A stretch of DNA of 64,000 nucleotides from Bacteroidota bacterium (lineage in GTDB: Bacteria; Bacteroidota; Bacteroidia; Chitinophagales; Chitinophagaceae): positions 124,001-188,000 of the forward strand of contig JAEYWX010000017.1 in NCBI GenBank assembly GCA_023428755.1, given 5' to 3'. The translations under genes and the position numbers were made by a program. Of the stretch, positions 7,386-16,300 are shown piece by piece (position 1 is the first letter of the stretch; the number at the start of each line of letters is the position of its first letter). Under the pieces are notes generated by a model. It was not told where the DNA came from and made no database searches. It worked only from the letters and a program-made list of their open reading frames with translations.

Positions 7386-8015
7386 ATGAAACTAATTGTA
7401 TTCGGAGCTACAGGTCAAGTTGGTGTGCAACTGGTAAAACAGGCATTGTGGCGTGGATATGCCGTAAAAGCATTTGGCAGAAATGTGTTTGAGATGAACA
7501 TCGAAGATGAAAAGCTGGAATTGGTAAAAGGTGCTTTGTTTGATGCAGGTGAAGTATTGCATGCATTGAATGGTTGCGATGCCGTGCTGAGCGTAATTGG
7601 TGGTGCATTTGATGGAGCAGATAAAGCACGTTCGTTTGGTATGAAAACAATTGTAGAGCAAATGCCTAAAGCCAATGTAAAGCGTATTGTTGCGCTTGGC
7701 GGAATGGGCATCTTGAATAGTGCAGATGGAACGATGCTGATGGATGAAAAAGATTATCCGGAAGAATACTTGCCGGTTGGCAATGAACATCGCAAAGCAT
7801 ATCAGCATTTACTTGCTTCTGATCTTGACTGGACATTTGTTTGCAGTCCGGACATTATCAATGAAGGACCAACCGGCAACTACATCAGCAGTAAAGATGT
7901 ACCACCCGAGCCCAATCGGTATCGTATTAATGCCGGTGATCTTGCGCAGTTTATGCTCAATGAACTGGAGCGAAATGAATTTGTAAAAAGCAGGGTTGGT
8001 ATTTCAGCAGTGTAA
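7386..8015 (+). CDS. NAD(P)-binding atypical SDR / NmrA-like protein
   Basis: This 209-residue protein has a Rossmann dinucleotide-binding motif at the very start, KLIVFGATGQVGVQLVKQAL, with GATGxxG as in atypical short-chain dehydrogenases of the NmrA/BVR-B type. ALNGCDAVLSVIGGAFDG is the second nucleotide-contacting strand, and VKRIVALGGMGILN precedes the usual active-site region, which has no YxxxK pair. LLASDLDWTFVCSPDIINEG is typical of the SDR_a5 group. Such proteins act as redox sensors or reductases on unknown substrates in the cytosol. It stands alone, divergent from the 6848-7273 gene. Family is confident, substrate unknown. Confidence 0.8.
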   Translation: MKLIVFGATGQVGVQLVKQALWRGYAVKAFGRNVFEMNIEDEKLELVKGALFDAGEVLHALNGCDAVLSVIGGAFDGADKARSFGMKTIVEQMPKANVKRIVALGGMGILNSADGTMLMDEKDYPEEYLPVGNEHRKAYQHLLASDLDWTFVCSPDIINEGPTGNYISSKDVPPEPNRYRINAGDLAQFMLNELERNEFVKSRVGISAV

Positions 8016-8062
8016 TAATGAGTTGCAGTGTGTATAGAATGATGAACATCAACGACTGTTTT

Positions 8063-8812
8063 TTATCCACGTTTTAACTCCCACAGAAATATACTTGTAG
8101 CAATCGCTGCATTCAACGATTCGGCTTCACCAAAACGTGGAATGCTGAGTTTGCTGTTGAGTAAAGGAATCAGTTCTTCACGAATACCGGTCGATTCATT
8201 TCCAATCACCAAAATACCTGCTTCTGGAAATGAAAAGGATGAAAGTGGCGATCCGCCCAATACCGCACCTACAACAGGCAACGATTGGGTGCTGAGAAAA
8301 TCATTCAACTCTTTTTCAAAAATAGTTACCCGCATAATACTGCCCATGGTGGCCTGTACCACTTTTGGATTGTAGATGTCGGCACAATCGGGCGAGCAAA
8401 TGATGTTGTTGATGCCAAACCAATCGGCCAGGCGGATGATGGTGCCCATATTGCCCGGATCACGAATGCCATCCAATGCAAGTGTCCAGTTGTTTGTGGG
8501 TTGCTCCCACTCCTTCTCCGGAAAATAATGTACAAGTGCCAATGCCTGGTTGGGCGTTTGCAGTTGGGAAATGCGTGTCAATTCATCATCGGTAATGATA
8601 TGATGTTCCTGTATTTGTTTTGCCTGAGGCGTTTTTGTGTAAAAGTTTTCGGTGGCGTATAAACGAACAATTTGTTGCGGATAATGCTGTACCAGTTCAG
8701 CCACCATTTTGCTGCCCTCCACTAAAAACAGCCTTTCTTCCTCTCTTCTTTTTTTGTGGCCTAAACTTTGGATATATTTGGCTTCGTTTTTACTGAGCAT
8801 CGATTTCATCAT
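8063..8812 (-). CDS. TrmH/SpoU family RNA 2'-O-methyltransferase
   Basis: This 249-residue protein has the two-part architecture of SpoU methyltransferases. An N-terminal substrate-binding domain (1-100) includes SKNEAKYIQSLGHKKRREEE. The SPOUT knot domain carries ALDGIRDPGNMGTIIRLADW (motif 1), ILVIGNESTGIREEL (motif 2) and LSIPRFGEAESLNAAIATSI (motif 3). It methylates a ribose 2'-OH of rRNA or tRNA with S-adenosylmethionine. RlmB-like 23S G2251 specificity is possible but not provable here. Its ATG (minus strand, 8812) lies 3 bases from the ATG of the divergent TamL gene, so each gene's upstream control must lie in the other's coding region. Confidence 0.88.
   Translation of the reverse strand: MMKSMLSKNEAKYIQSLGHKKRREEERLFLVEGSKMVAELVQHYPQQIVRLYATENFYTKTPQAKQIQEHHIITDDELTRISQLQTPNQALALVHYFPEKEWEQPTNNWTLALDGIRDPGNMGTIIRLADWFGINNIICSPDCADIYNPKVVQATMGSIMRVTIFEKELNDFLSTQSLPVVGAVLGGSPLSSFSFPEAGILVIGNESTGIREELIPLLNSKLSIPRFGEAESLNAAIATSIFLWELKRG
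8773..8780 (+). promoter_or_regulatory. -7 box of the TamL gene, inside the methyltransferase gene
   Basis: TATATTTG matches TAnnTTTG. TTTG at 8753-8756 may be the -33 element. The ATG at 8816 lies 35 bases downstream. The box is antisense to codons near the start of the divergent methyltransferase gene. Confidence 0.4.
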
Positions 8813-8815
8813 TTT

Positions 8816-11314
8816 ATGAGCTTCACCCGGGTTACCATTACCATATTAGCAAGTTTGGCTGCAATGCAGGTGTTACTTTCCTGTGGAGCTTTCAAAACAC
8901 CAACCCGACGGCAATATACCAAAGTAAATAAATATACTCCCGGAAAGCCATTTGTTTATTTCAACAACATTATTCTCGAAAACAGCGATCTAAATAAAGA
9001 TAACCGAAGCATCCTTACTGATGGGTTGTACAACCAGTTAGATGACAGTATGCGTACTGTTGTGAAAAACTCGTACGTGGTATTGAAACGATTGGAAAAT
9101 CCGCCTGCATTTGATACGGCCTATGCACTGCAAAGTGCAAAAAATATGGAGGTGTTTTTAAAAACAGTGGGGTATTACAATGGAAAAGTTTCTTACACCT
9201 CTAAACCAGACTCTATTTTCAAAAATAATCCCGATAAACTGCAGGTACGTGTTGCTACTACATTTACCGTTACAACAGGTCCTGTTTTCAGGATTGATTC
9301 CTTTGCGTTGATCCCCAACGATTCGAACCGTGTAGAAATCGAACCGCTTGTTGAACTAACCAGGCAGTACCAATCTGAAAGTTATTTGAAAAAAGGCGAC
9401 CCGTTTTCGGAGGAACTGATTTCAAGAGAAATGAATCGTTTAGTGAATCTCTATCGCAATAATGGATATTATAACATGACAAGAGATGCGTTGTATGCCG
9501 ATGTAGACACGGTGTTCCTTGCATTACTCGATCCAAATCTTGCACTTGACCCTATTCGCCAGTTTGAAGTTTTTGCTGAAGCGTTGGAACGGCGAAAGAA
9601 TCCATTGATCAATGTTTATATCAAAAGTAAGCCAGCTACTGATGCATATGTATTTCGGCAGTTTACCAATCAGAACATTGTGGTATATCCCGAATACAAA
9701 GGCGGTACGAATGTTGATTCAACCAAATTTATTGACAGTACACGTAATAATACCAGTGTGCGCTTTGAAGAAGGAAAATTCAAGCCGGCCTTTATTCGCC
9801 GCAACCTGCGTTTACGTACCGATAGTTTATATAGTGCGTTAAAAGTGAACCAAACCGCCGATGAACTCAATAAGCTGAACGTGTGGCAGGTAGTGCGTGT
9901 TCAACCAAAGATCGCTGCGAATGATTCTTCAAAAATTGATTATGATGTATTCCTGATTCCCTACAAACGCTTTACGTTCAGTACCAATATTGAAAGCGTA
10001 TTTAACCAGGTGCAATCGGCTTTGAGCACAGCTGGTAACCTCGTAGGCTTTGGCGTAAACTTTGGTTTGCAAGACAGGAATATTGCCAAGCAGGGAATTC
10101 AAATGAGCAATAATATTCGTGCAGGCATTGAATTGGGCTTACCCCCTATCAATTCAGGATTACAGGCAACCGAACTGGCCTTCAGTAATTCGTTAAGCAC
10201 GCCCCGTATTCCCCGTTGGTTGTTTACACGCAAAAGCAGAACATGGCTTAACCGCAAAACCTTTCTTACCAGCAATGTTACATTTATTGACCGCAACATC
10301 AATCAAAATGGATTATTTGCCATTACATCCGTAAGCTCCACATTTGGCTGGCAGTTTCAGGCAAAAGATGCCATTTGGCGATTGAGCCCGTTAAATGTGG
10401 AATATGTGAAACTTTATGATCTTTCACAAACATTCAAAGAACAGCTCGATGCAAATCCGTTTTTACGTAACTCCTTTAACCAGGGGTTTGTGTTAGGAAA
10501 TTTCAATGCAAATTTTTCCCGCCCGCAAATACGCATCAAAGATCATGACAATCATGTAGCCGGACTGCGTGTAAATTTTGAAGAGTCAGGTGCATTGTTT
10601 GGTCGGTTGAAGAAAGTTGTACCGTTATTTGATCGGGAACTGTTTGAATATGTAAAGTTGGATGCTGAAGTAAAGTATCAGATTTTGAAACCATCAAGTA
10701 CATGGGCTCGCTGGGTATTTCGTGCTGCTGCCGGTGCCGGTTATTTGTATGACAATGATACATCCAGTATGCCTTTCTTCAAACAGTTTGCAGGCGGTGG
10801 TCCCAACAGTATGCGTGCATGGCCGTTGCGAAGTATTGGTCCGGGTGCAAGCCCTGCCGATATACGCCAGGGACGTAATCAGTTCTTCAGCAGATCGGGT
10901 GATATTATTTTTGAAACAAACGCAGAGTACAGGTATAAGATTTTGAGTATTTGGCCCAACTCATTAATACTGGAAGGTGCATTGTTTAGTGATATTGGGA
11001 ATGTCTGGAATTTCCGTAACCGGGGTAATGCAGGAAACGATACGGTTGTTTTGAATCTTAAAAACTTTTATCGTGATTTGAGTGTAAGTGTGGGAACAGG
11101 ATTGCGTTTGGATTTTGTTGGACTTTTTATGATACGTGTGGATGTAGGTTACCGGTTAAAAAATCCTGCCTTCCCGTACAATAAAACAAACGACGGATGG
11201 CGTGTGCCAAAAGTAAGTGTAGCAAACCTGTTTGGTCGTTCTGAAGCCAATCGGAACTGGCGTTATGAAAACATCAATATCTCCCTGGGCATCGGTTATC
11301 CATTCAACTGGTAA
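8816..11314 (+). CDS. tamL: TamL-type Omp85 outer membrane lipoprotein
   Basis: This 832-residue protein combines a lipoprotein signal (SFTRVTITILASLAAMQVLLSCG, cysteine near residue 23), POTRA-like repeats over about 35-400 and a C-terminal 16-strand Omp85 barrel ending GIGYPFNW. The lid-lock region reads AGGGPNSMRAWPLRSIGPG, where the classical VRGF motif has become MRAW. A lipidated TamA-like protein is the TamL form described for Bacteroidota, thought to insert or transport envelope components with TamB. No tamB lies next to it in this window. The start at 8816 is chosen for the lipobox; an in-frame start at 8768 would lie within the divergent gene. Family assignment is strong. Confidence 0.85.
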   Translation: MSFTRVTITILASLAAMQVLLSCGAFKTPTRRQYTKVNKYTPGKPFVYFNNIILENSDLNKDNRSILTDGLYNQLDDSMRTVVKNSYVVLKRLENPPAFDTAYALQSAKNMEVFLKTVGYYNGKVSYTSKPDSIFKNNPDKLQVRVATTFTVTTGPVFRIDSFALIPNDSNRVEIEPLVELTRQYQSESYLKKGDPFSEELISREMNRLVNLYRNNGYYNMTRDALYADVDTVFLALLDPNLALDPIRQFEVFAEALERRKNPLINVYIKSKPATDAYVFRQFTNQNIVVYPEYKGGTNVDSTKFIDSTRNNTSVRFEEGKFKPAFIRRNLRLRTDSLYSALKVNQTADELNKLNVWQVVRVQPKIAANDSSKIDYDVFLIPYKRFTFSTNIESVFNQVQSALSTAGNLVGFGVNFGLQDRNIAKQGIQMSNNIRAGIELGLPPINSGLQATELAFSNSLSTPRIPRWLFTRKSRTWLNRKTFLTSNVTFIDRNINQNGLFAITSVSSTFGWQFQAKDAIWRLSPLNVEYVKLYDLSQTFKEQLDANPFLRNSFNQGFVLGNFNANFSRPQIRIKDHDNHVAGLRVNFEESGALFGRLKKVVPLFDRELFEYVKLDAEVKYQILKPSSTWARWVFRAAAGAGYLYDNDTSSMPFFKQFAGGGPNSMRAWPLRSIGPGASPADIRQGRNQFFSRSGDIIFETNAEYRYKILSIWPNSLILEGALFSDIGNVWNFRNRGNAGNDTVVLNLKNFYRDLSVSVGTGLRLDFVGLFMIRVDVGYRLKNPAFPYNKTNDGWRVPKVSVANLFGRSEANRNWRYENINISLGIGYPFNW

Positions 11315-11320
11315 ACGATA

Positions 11321-12025
11321 TTATTGATTTTCGTATTTCTGTTTTTCTTCTTTGATCCATTCCAGGGTATCCGGTAAGCTCCTCGCCTGCTCTGTTGTAA
11401 ATTCTCCAATTCTTGTGCGTCGTAAACTGCTGAGATAAGCTCCGCAGCCCAATGCTTTCCCATAATCATGTGCCAGGCTACGTATATACGTTCCCGTTGA
11501 ACATACCACACGAAAATGAACAACAGGTAATGCAATATTGGTAATTTCAAATTCGCTGATGTGCAATGGCCTTGGCTCCAACACAACATCCACACCTTTG
11601 CGTGCTAACAGATACACCGGTTTCCCATCACGTTTAATGGCAGAATGTGTAGGTGGCACCTGCATTATATCACCCGTAAATTGTTTGGTTGTTTGCTGAA
11701 GCAGTTCTTCGGTTACAAACGAATAATCCTGAAATTGTTCCGGCTCACTTTCCAAATCGTAAGTAGGTGTAACAGCTCCAATAGTAAATGTGCCGGTGTA
11801 TTCTTTTTCTCTTGCCTGGTATTCGTTGATCTTTTTAGTGAACTTACCGGTGCAGAGAATCAGCAAACCGCTTGCTAAAGGATCAAGCGTACCTGCATGC
11901 CCCACTTTTTTTATTTTGATGGTATTCCGCACTTTGGCCACCACATCATGCGATGTCCATTCCAATGGCTTATCAACCAGTATCACCTGCCCTTCCGTAA
12001 AAATTGTTTGTACTTCCTGTTTCAT
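11321..12025 (-). CDS. truB: tRNA pseudouridine(55) synthase
   Basis: TruB converts uridine 55 of the tRNA T-loop to pseudouridine. This 234-residue protein has GHAGTLDPLASGLL with the catalytic aspartate at residue 48, the same position as in Escherichia coli TruB. Other family motifs are VDKPLEWTSHDVV, the YTGTFTIGAVTPTYD beta-hairpin, QVPPTHSAIKRDGKPVYLLAR and RVVCSTGTYIRSLAHD. It lacks a long C-terminal PUA extension. It is convergent with TamL, with 6 bases between stops. A minus-strand -7 box (12034-12041) sits 8 bases before the ATG. Confidence 0.95.
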   Translation of the reverse strand: MKQEVQTIFTEGQVILVDKPLEWTSHDVVAKVRNTIKIKKVGHAGTLDPLASGLLILCTGKFTKKINEYQAREKEYTGTFTIGAVTPTYDLESEPEQFQDYSFVTEELLQQTTKQFTGDIMQVPPTHSAIKRDGKPVYLLARKGVDVVLEPRPLHISEFEITNIALPVVHFRVVCSTGTYIRSLAHDYGKALGCGAYLSSLRRTRIGEFTTEQARSLPDTLEWIKEEKQKYENQ

Positions 12026-12033
12026 GTAGTGAG

Positions 12034-12041
12034 CAAAGGTA
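12034..12041 (-). promoter_or_regulatory. -7 box of truB
   Basis: CAAAGGTA reads TACCTTTG on the minus strand and lies 8 bases upstream of the truB ATG at 12025. Confidence 0.5.
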
Positions 12042-12153
12042 ACGGAACTGTTGGAAGCAGAAAATGTGCTGATTGAGTGATTGATTCATTCATTTCTGGC
12101 TTGTGGATACAACCAACTTCCTTCCATTCATTTAATTGTATCTTTATGTTGCT

Positions 12154-12759
12154 ATGAGTACTTACCACATCCCCATTTTTTTTGAGCCGTTTGAAAAGCA
12201 AAAAAAGGCTGCACGGCTGTTGCATTTGCTGGCTGGTTTTTTAATGATTGCAAACGCCTGGGGCGACTACCATAATTTAACCCCGCATTTGTTTTTTATT
12301 GTTGTGCAGGCTGCCGCTGCCATCATCATTATCGCCTACGCATTTGCTGGTAAACGAATGGTATTGAACCAAGGCTGGAGTAACGGAATGTTCCGGTTGG
12401 TTGGTGCTGCTGTGCTCTTGTATGCGTCCTGGCATTTTCTTGCAGAGAACGATCGACTCCGTGCCTTACTTCAATTTTTTGGCGGAGCCGGGCTGTTGTT
12501 TTTGTTTTTTACCGAACGGAAAATATACCAGCCCTGCCATTTACAGATCGATGAAAAAGGAGTACACACGCCCAACAACCTTAAAGAGCGTTTGATCGAA
12601 TGGAAACATATTGAGAACATGGTGATCAAAAATGATTTCGTATCCATTAACACCATCCAAAATCAATTTATTCAATACGAAACAGCGGCGGTATTAAGTG
12701 AATTACAAATGGATGAAATGAATGCATTTTGCCGGGAGCACTTTGCCAAAACATCCTGA
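12154..12759 (+). CDS. Membrane protein with C-terminal PH-like domain, paralogue of the 18872 gene
   Basis: This 201-residue protein has about four N-terminal membrane helices (roughly 22-40, 47-68, 80-98 and 108-124), then a cytosolic domain of strands (HLQIDEKGVHTPNNL, RLIEWKHIENMVIKND, SINTIQNQFIQYE) and a final helix (ELQMDEMNAFCREH) that resembles a small PH-like fold. The gene at 18872-19468 has the same layout and matching landmarks: LHxLAG in helix 1, EWxxI, IxT and FC near the end. The two flank the metal-efflux genes. ATG 12154 is preferred to TTG 12136; a near-consensus -7 box TATCTTTA (12139-12146) lies 7 bases upstream. Function is unknown. Confidence 0.7.
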   Translation: MSTYHIPIFFEPFEKQKKAARLLHLLAGFLMIANAWGDYHNLTPHLFFIVVQAAAAIIIIAYAFAGKRMVLNQGWSNGMFRLVGAAVLLYASWHFLAENDRLRALLQFFGGAGLLFLFFTERKIYQPCHLQIDEKGVHTPNNLKERLIEWKHIENMVIKNDFVSINTIQNQFIQYETAAVLSELQMDEMNAFCREHFAKTS

Positions 12760-12818
12760 TTGCTTGCTGGTCATTTCCACCACTCGTCAAATGAATAAAA
12801 CGGAACCGATTTTTCAAA

Positions 12819-12826
12819 TATCTTTG
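12819..12826 (+). promoter_or_regulatory. -7 box of the metal-efflux unit
   Basis: TATCTTTG matches TAnnTTTG and ends 5 bases before the GTG start at 12832. It supports that GTG and marks the probable promoter for the efflux genes through 18784. Confidence 0.55.
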
Positions 12827-12831
12827 CCACA

Positions 12832-13221
12832 GTGAAAAAAGCGATCTGCATATTATTCCTCGGTGTCTACCTCATCTCTTCTACCGAGTTGCGGCAATTG
12901 CTGAAATTCCCGTTGCTGCTACAACATTATGCGGAACACAAAGCCGAGAACAAATCGCTCGGGCTGCTGCAGTTCCTTGCCATGCATTATAACGATGAAG
13001 ATATTATTGACCTGGATTACAGCAAGGATCAGCAATTACCTTTTAAATCACAAAACGGATACACTGGTGCTGTATTAAGTGTGTTTGAACCAACAGCTAT
13101 TTATACATTGGTTCCCCGCACATTTTTCTATACGGCCAATCATCACTTTATTCCGAATGATGATTTTACAAATACCGTTTTCCTTTCTTCTATCTGGCAA
13201 CCGCCCAAGTATTCCTGCTGA
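12832..13221 (+). CDS. Small exported protein leading the metal-efflux operon
   Basis: A 129-residue protein of unknown function. It starts with a hydrophobic segment, KKAICILFLGVYLISS, that may be a signal peptide or an anchor. The remainder is rich in acidic and histidine residues: LQHYAEHKAENKS, FLAMHYNDEDIIDLDYSKD, QQLPFKSQ and TANHHFIPNDDF. This composition and its position 84 bases before a CzcA-type pump suggest a periplasmic metal-binding or pump-associated role. From memory, proteins with the same TELRQLL...LPFK pattern precede CzcA genes in other Bacteroidota, which I cannot check. The GTG start is supported by the -7 box 5 bases upstream. Confidence 0.65.
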   Translation: MKKAICILFLGVYLISSTELRQLLKFPLLLQHYAEHKAENKSLGLLQFLAMHYNDEDIIDLDYSKDQQLPFKSQNGYTGAVLSVFEPTAIYTLVPRTFFYTANHHFIPNDDFTNTVFLSSIWQPPKYSC

Positions 13222-13305
13222 TATCATTCGTAAATGTTAACAGGCTTTTCTCCATTGGAGAGAAGGTTGCTATTTTCTTATTGAAGTTTTTAAACATAGC
13301 AGGAT

Positions 13306-16300
13306 ATGTTGAATGCAATCATACAGTTTTCTGTAAAGAATAAACTGATCATTGGCTTATTGGTTATTGGTCTTATTGGGTATGGCAGTTACGAAATAAA
13401 CCGGCTTCCCATCGACGCTGTGCCGGATATTACCAGCAACCAGGTGCAGGTAATTACAGTAGCGCCGTCATATGGCGCTACCGATATTGAGCGGCTCGTC
13501 ACCTTTCCCATTGAACAGGTGAATAATAATATTCCGGGGTTGATCGAGATCAGAAGTTTTTCACGCTTTGGATTATCACTTGTAACCATTGTGTTTGATG
13601 ATGAAACCGATGTGTACTGGGCCAGGCAACAGGTAGCCGAACGACTGCAAAAAGTACAAACTGTTATTCCGCCTGAGATCGGTTCGCCGGAGTTGGCGCC
13701 CGTTACAACCGGGCTCGGTGAAATCTATCAGTATGTAGTTCGTCCCAAAAAAGGATACGAAAACAAATATGATGCAACGGAGCTACGCACCATTCAGGAT
13801 TGGATCGTTCGCAGGCAATTGCTGGGTGTGCAGGGCGTTGCTGAAGTAAGCAGCTTCGGTGGCAAACTGAAACAATACAGCATTGAAGTTGATCCGGCGA
13901 AACTTTTTTCCTACGGTATCAACATCAACGATGTATTTACAGCGCTTGAAAAAAATAATCAAAATACCGGTGGCGCTTATATTGAAAAAGCAGCAACGGT
14001 ATTGTACATCCGCAGTGAAGGATTGGCAGGCAGTAAAGAAGACATCGAAAACATTGCCATCAAACGCACTGCAGCTGCAACACCATTGTTTATTCGGGAT
14101 GTGGCTGAAGTAAAGATTGGTCATGCCACCCGTTATGGTGCTATGACATTTAATGATGAAGGTGAAGTAGCAGGTGCCGTAGTGATGATGTTGAAAGGTG
14201 CTAACAGCAGTGCCGTTATCAAAAATGTAAAAGACCGGATCGGGCAAATTCAAAAAACCTTACCCGAGGGCGTAGTGATTGAAGCCTTTCTAGATCGCAC
14301 AAAAATGGTAAGTCATGCCATTGGAACGGTGAAAACAAATTTACTTGAAGGTGCATTGATTGTTGTGTTTGTGCTGGTGCTGTTTCTTGGAAATTTCAGA
14401 GCAGGTATTTTAGTGGCATCTGTTATTCCATTGGCCATGCTGTTCGCCATTATTATGATGAATTTGTTTGGAGTAAGTGGTAACCTCATGAGTTTAGGTG
14501 CATTGGATTTTGGATTGATTGTAGATGGTGCGGTGATTATTGTAGAAGCGGTAATGCATCAATTAAGCCACAGTAAAAAATTCAACAGCACCTATCGGCT
14601 TACAAGTGAACAGATGGATGCCGAAGTAAAAAGCAGCGCCAGCAAAATGATGAACAGCGCTGTGTTTGGACAAATCATTATCCTGGTAGTCTACCTTCCC
14701 ATTTTTACATTACAGGGTATTGAAGGGAAGATGTTTAAACCCATGGCACAAACAGTTGCGTTTGCGTTACTGGGTGCATTTATTCTGTCGCTCACGTATA
14801 TTCCAATGATGAGTGCGTTGTTTCTCAGTAAGAAAATTCAGCATAAACAAAACCTGTCAGATAAGTTCATGGTTTGGCTCGAACGTATCTATCAGTCGGC
14901 GCTCAATAAAGTTCTCAACTTTCCGAAAACAGTGCTTGCTACAGTATTACTGTTGTTTGCAACGTCCATTCTTATTCTTCGTTCATTGGGAGGCGAATTT
15001 ATTCCGGCATTGGAAGAAGGTGATTTTGCAGTTGATACTCGGGTGCTTACCGGAAGTAACCTTCAAACAACGATCGACTATACGCAGAAGGCTGCACATA
15101 TTCTCAAAACAAAATTCCCTGAAGTAGAAAAGATCGTTACAAAAATTGGCAGTGGTGAAGTGCCTACCGATCCAATGCCAATGGAAGCAAGCGATCTGAT
15201 GGTGATCTTAAAAGACAAAGAAGAATGGACATCCGCCAAAAGCTTTGATGAACTGGCCGAAAAGATGGGTGATGCATTGAAAGATGTGCCCGGTATTACT
15301 ACTGGTTTTCAGTACCCGGTACAAATGCGTTTCAATGAACTAATGACGGGTGCACGGCAGGATGTAGTGTGTAAAATTTTTGGTGAAGATCTCGATACGC
15401 TGGCCATGTATGCACAGCAACTGGGAAAGATCATCAACACGGTTGAAGGTGCAAAGAGTTTGTATGTAGAAACGGTGAATGGATTGCCGCAGATCATTAT
15501 TCAATACAATCGGGCAGCCATTGCACAATACAATTTGAGTATTGCCGATGTAAACAAAATTGTAAACACAGCACTTGCCGGACAAAGTGCCGGAATGTTG
15601 TTTGAAGGCGAAAAGCGATTTGATATTGTCGTTCGTTTAAAAGGTGATCAGAAAAAAGATGTAAAAGATATTCAGCAACTGCTCATCCCTACTCCGTCCG
15701 GTTCACAAATTCCATTGTATCAACTGGCGAGTGTGGAGATCAAAGAAGGACCGAATCAAATTCAACGGGAAGATGCGAAACGTCGCATTGTTGTTGGTTT
15801 CAACGTTCGTGGCCGTGATGTGCAGAGCATCGTGAACGAACTGCAGAAGAAAACCGAACAGCAATTGAAATTGCCTGCCGGTTATTATGTAACCTATGGT
15901 GGTGCGTTCGAGAATTTAAACGAAGCCAAACAACGGTTGATGATTGCTGTGCCTGTTTCACTACTTCTCATTTTTGCATTACTGTATTTCGCATTTGGTT
16001 CAATAAAACATGGTTTATTGATTTATTCTGCGATTCCTCTGTCGGCCATTGGAGGTATTTTATTTCTTGCCCTTCGTGGTATGCCGTTCAGCATCAGTGC
16101 CGGTATTGGTTTTATTGCCTTGTTTGGTGTAGCTGTATTAAATGGCATTGTGTTGATCGCTGAATTTAATCGTCTGCGAAAAGACGGATTGACTGATGTA
16201 CGCCGCATTGTATTAATGGGCACCAAAATCCGTTTACGGCCAGTGTTAATGACGGCCTCTGTTGCATCACTTGGTTTTTTACCAATGGCATTGAGCAATG

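Noticed and set aside
7299..8015. The 7386 gene as a classical SDR with YxxxK site
   Set aside because: The cofactor motif fits but no YxxxK is present, so it was assigned to the atypical NmrA-like group.
11296..11595. A 99-codon minus-strand frame
   Set aside because: It lies inside truB in another frame; truB has full motifs.
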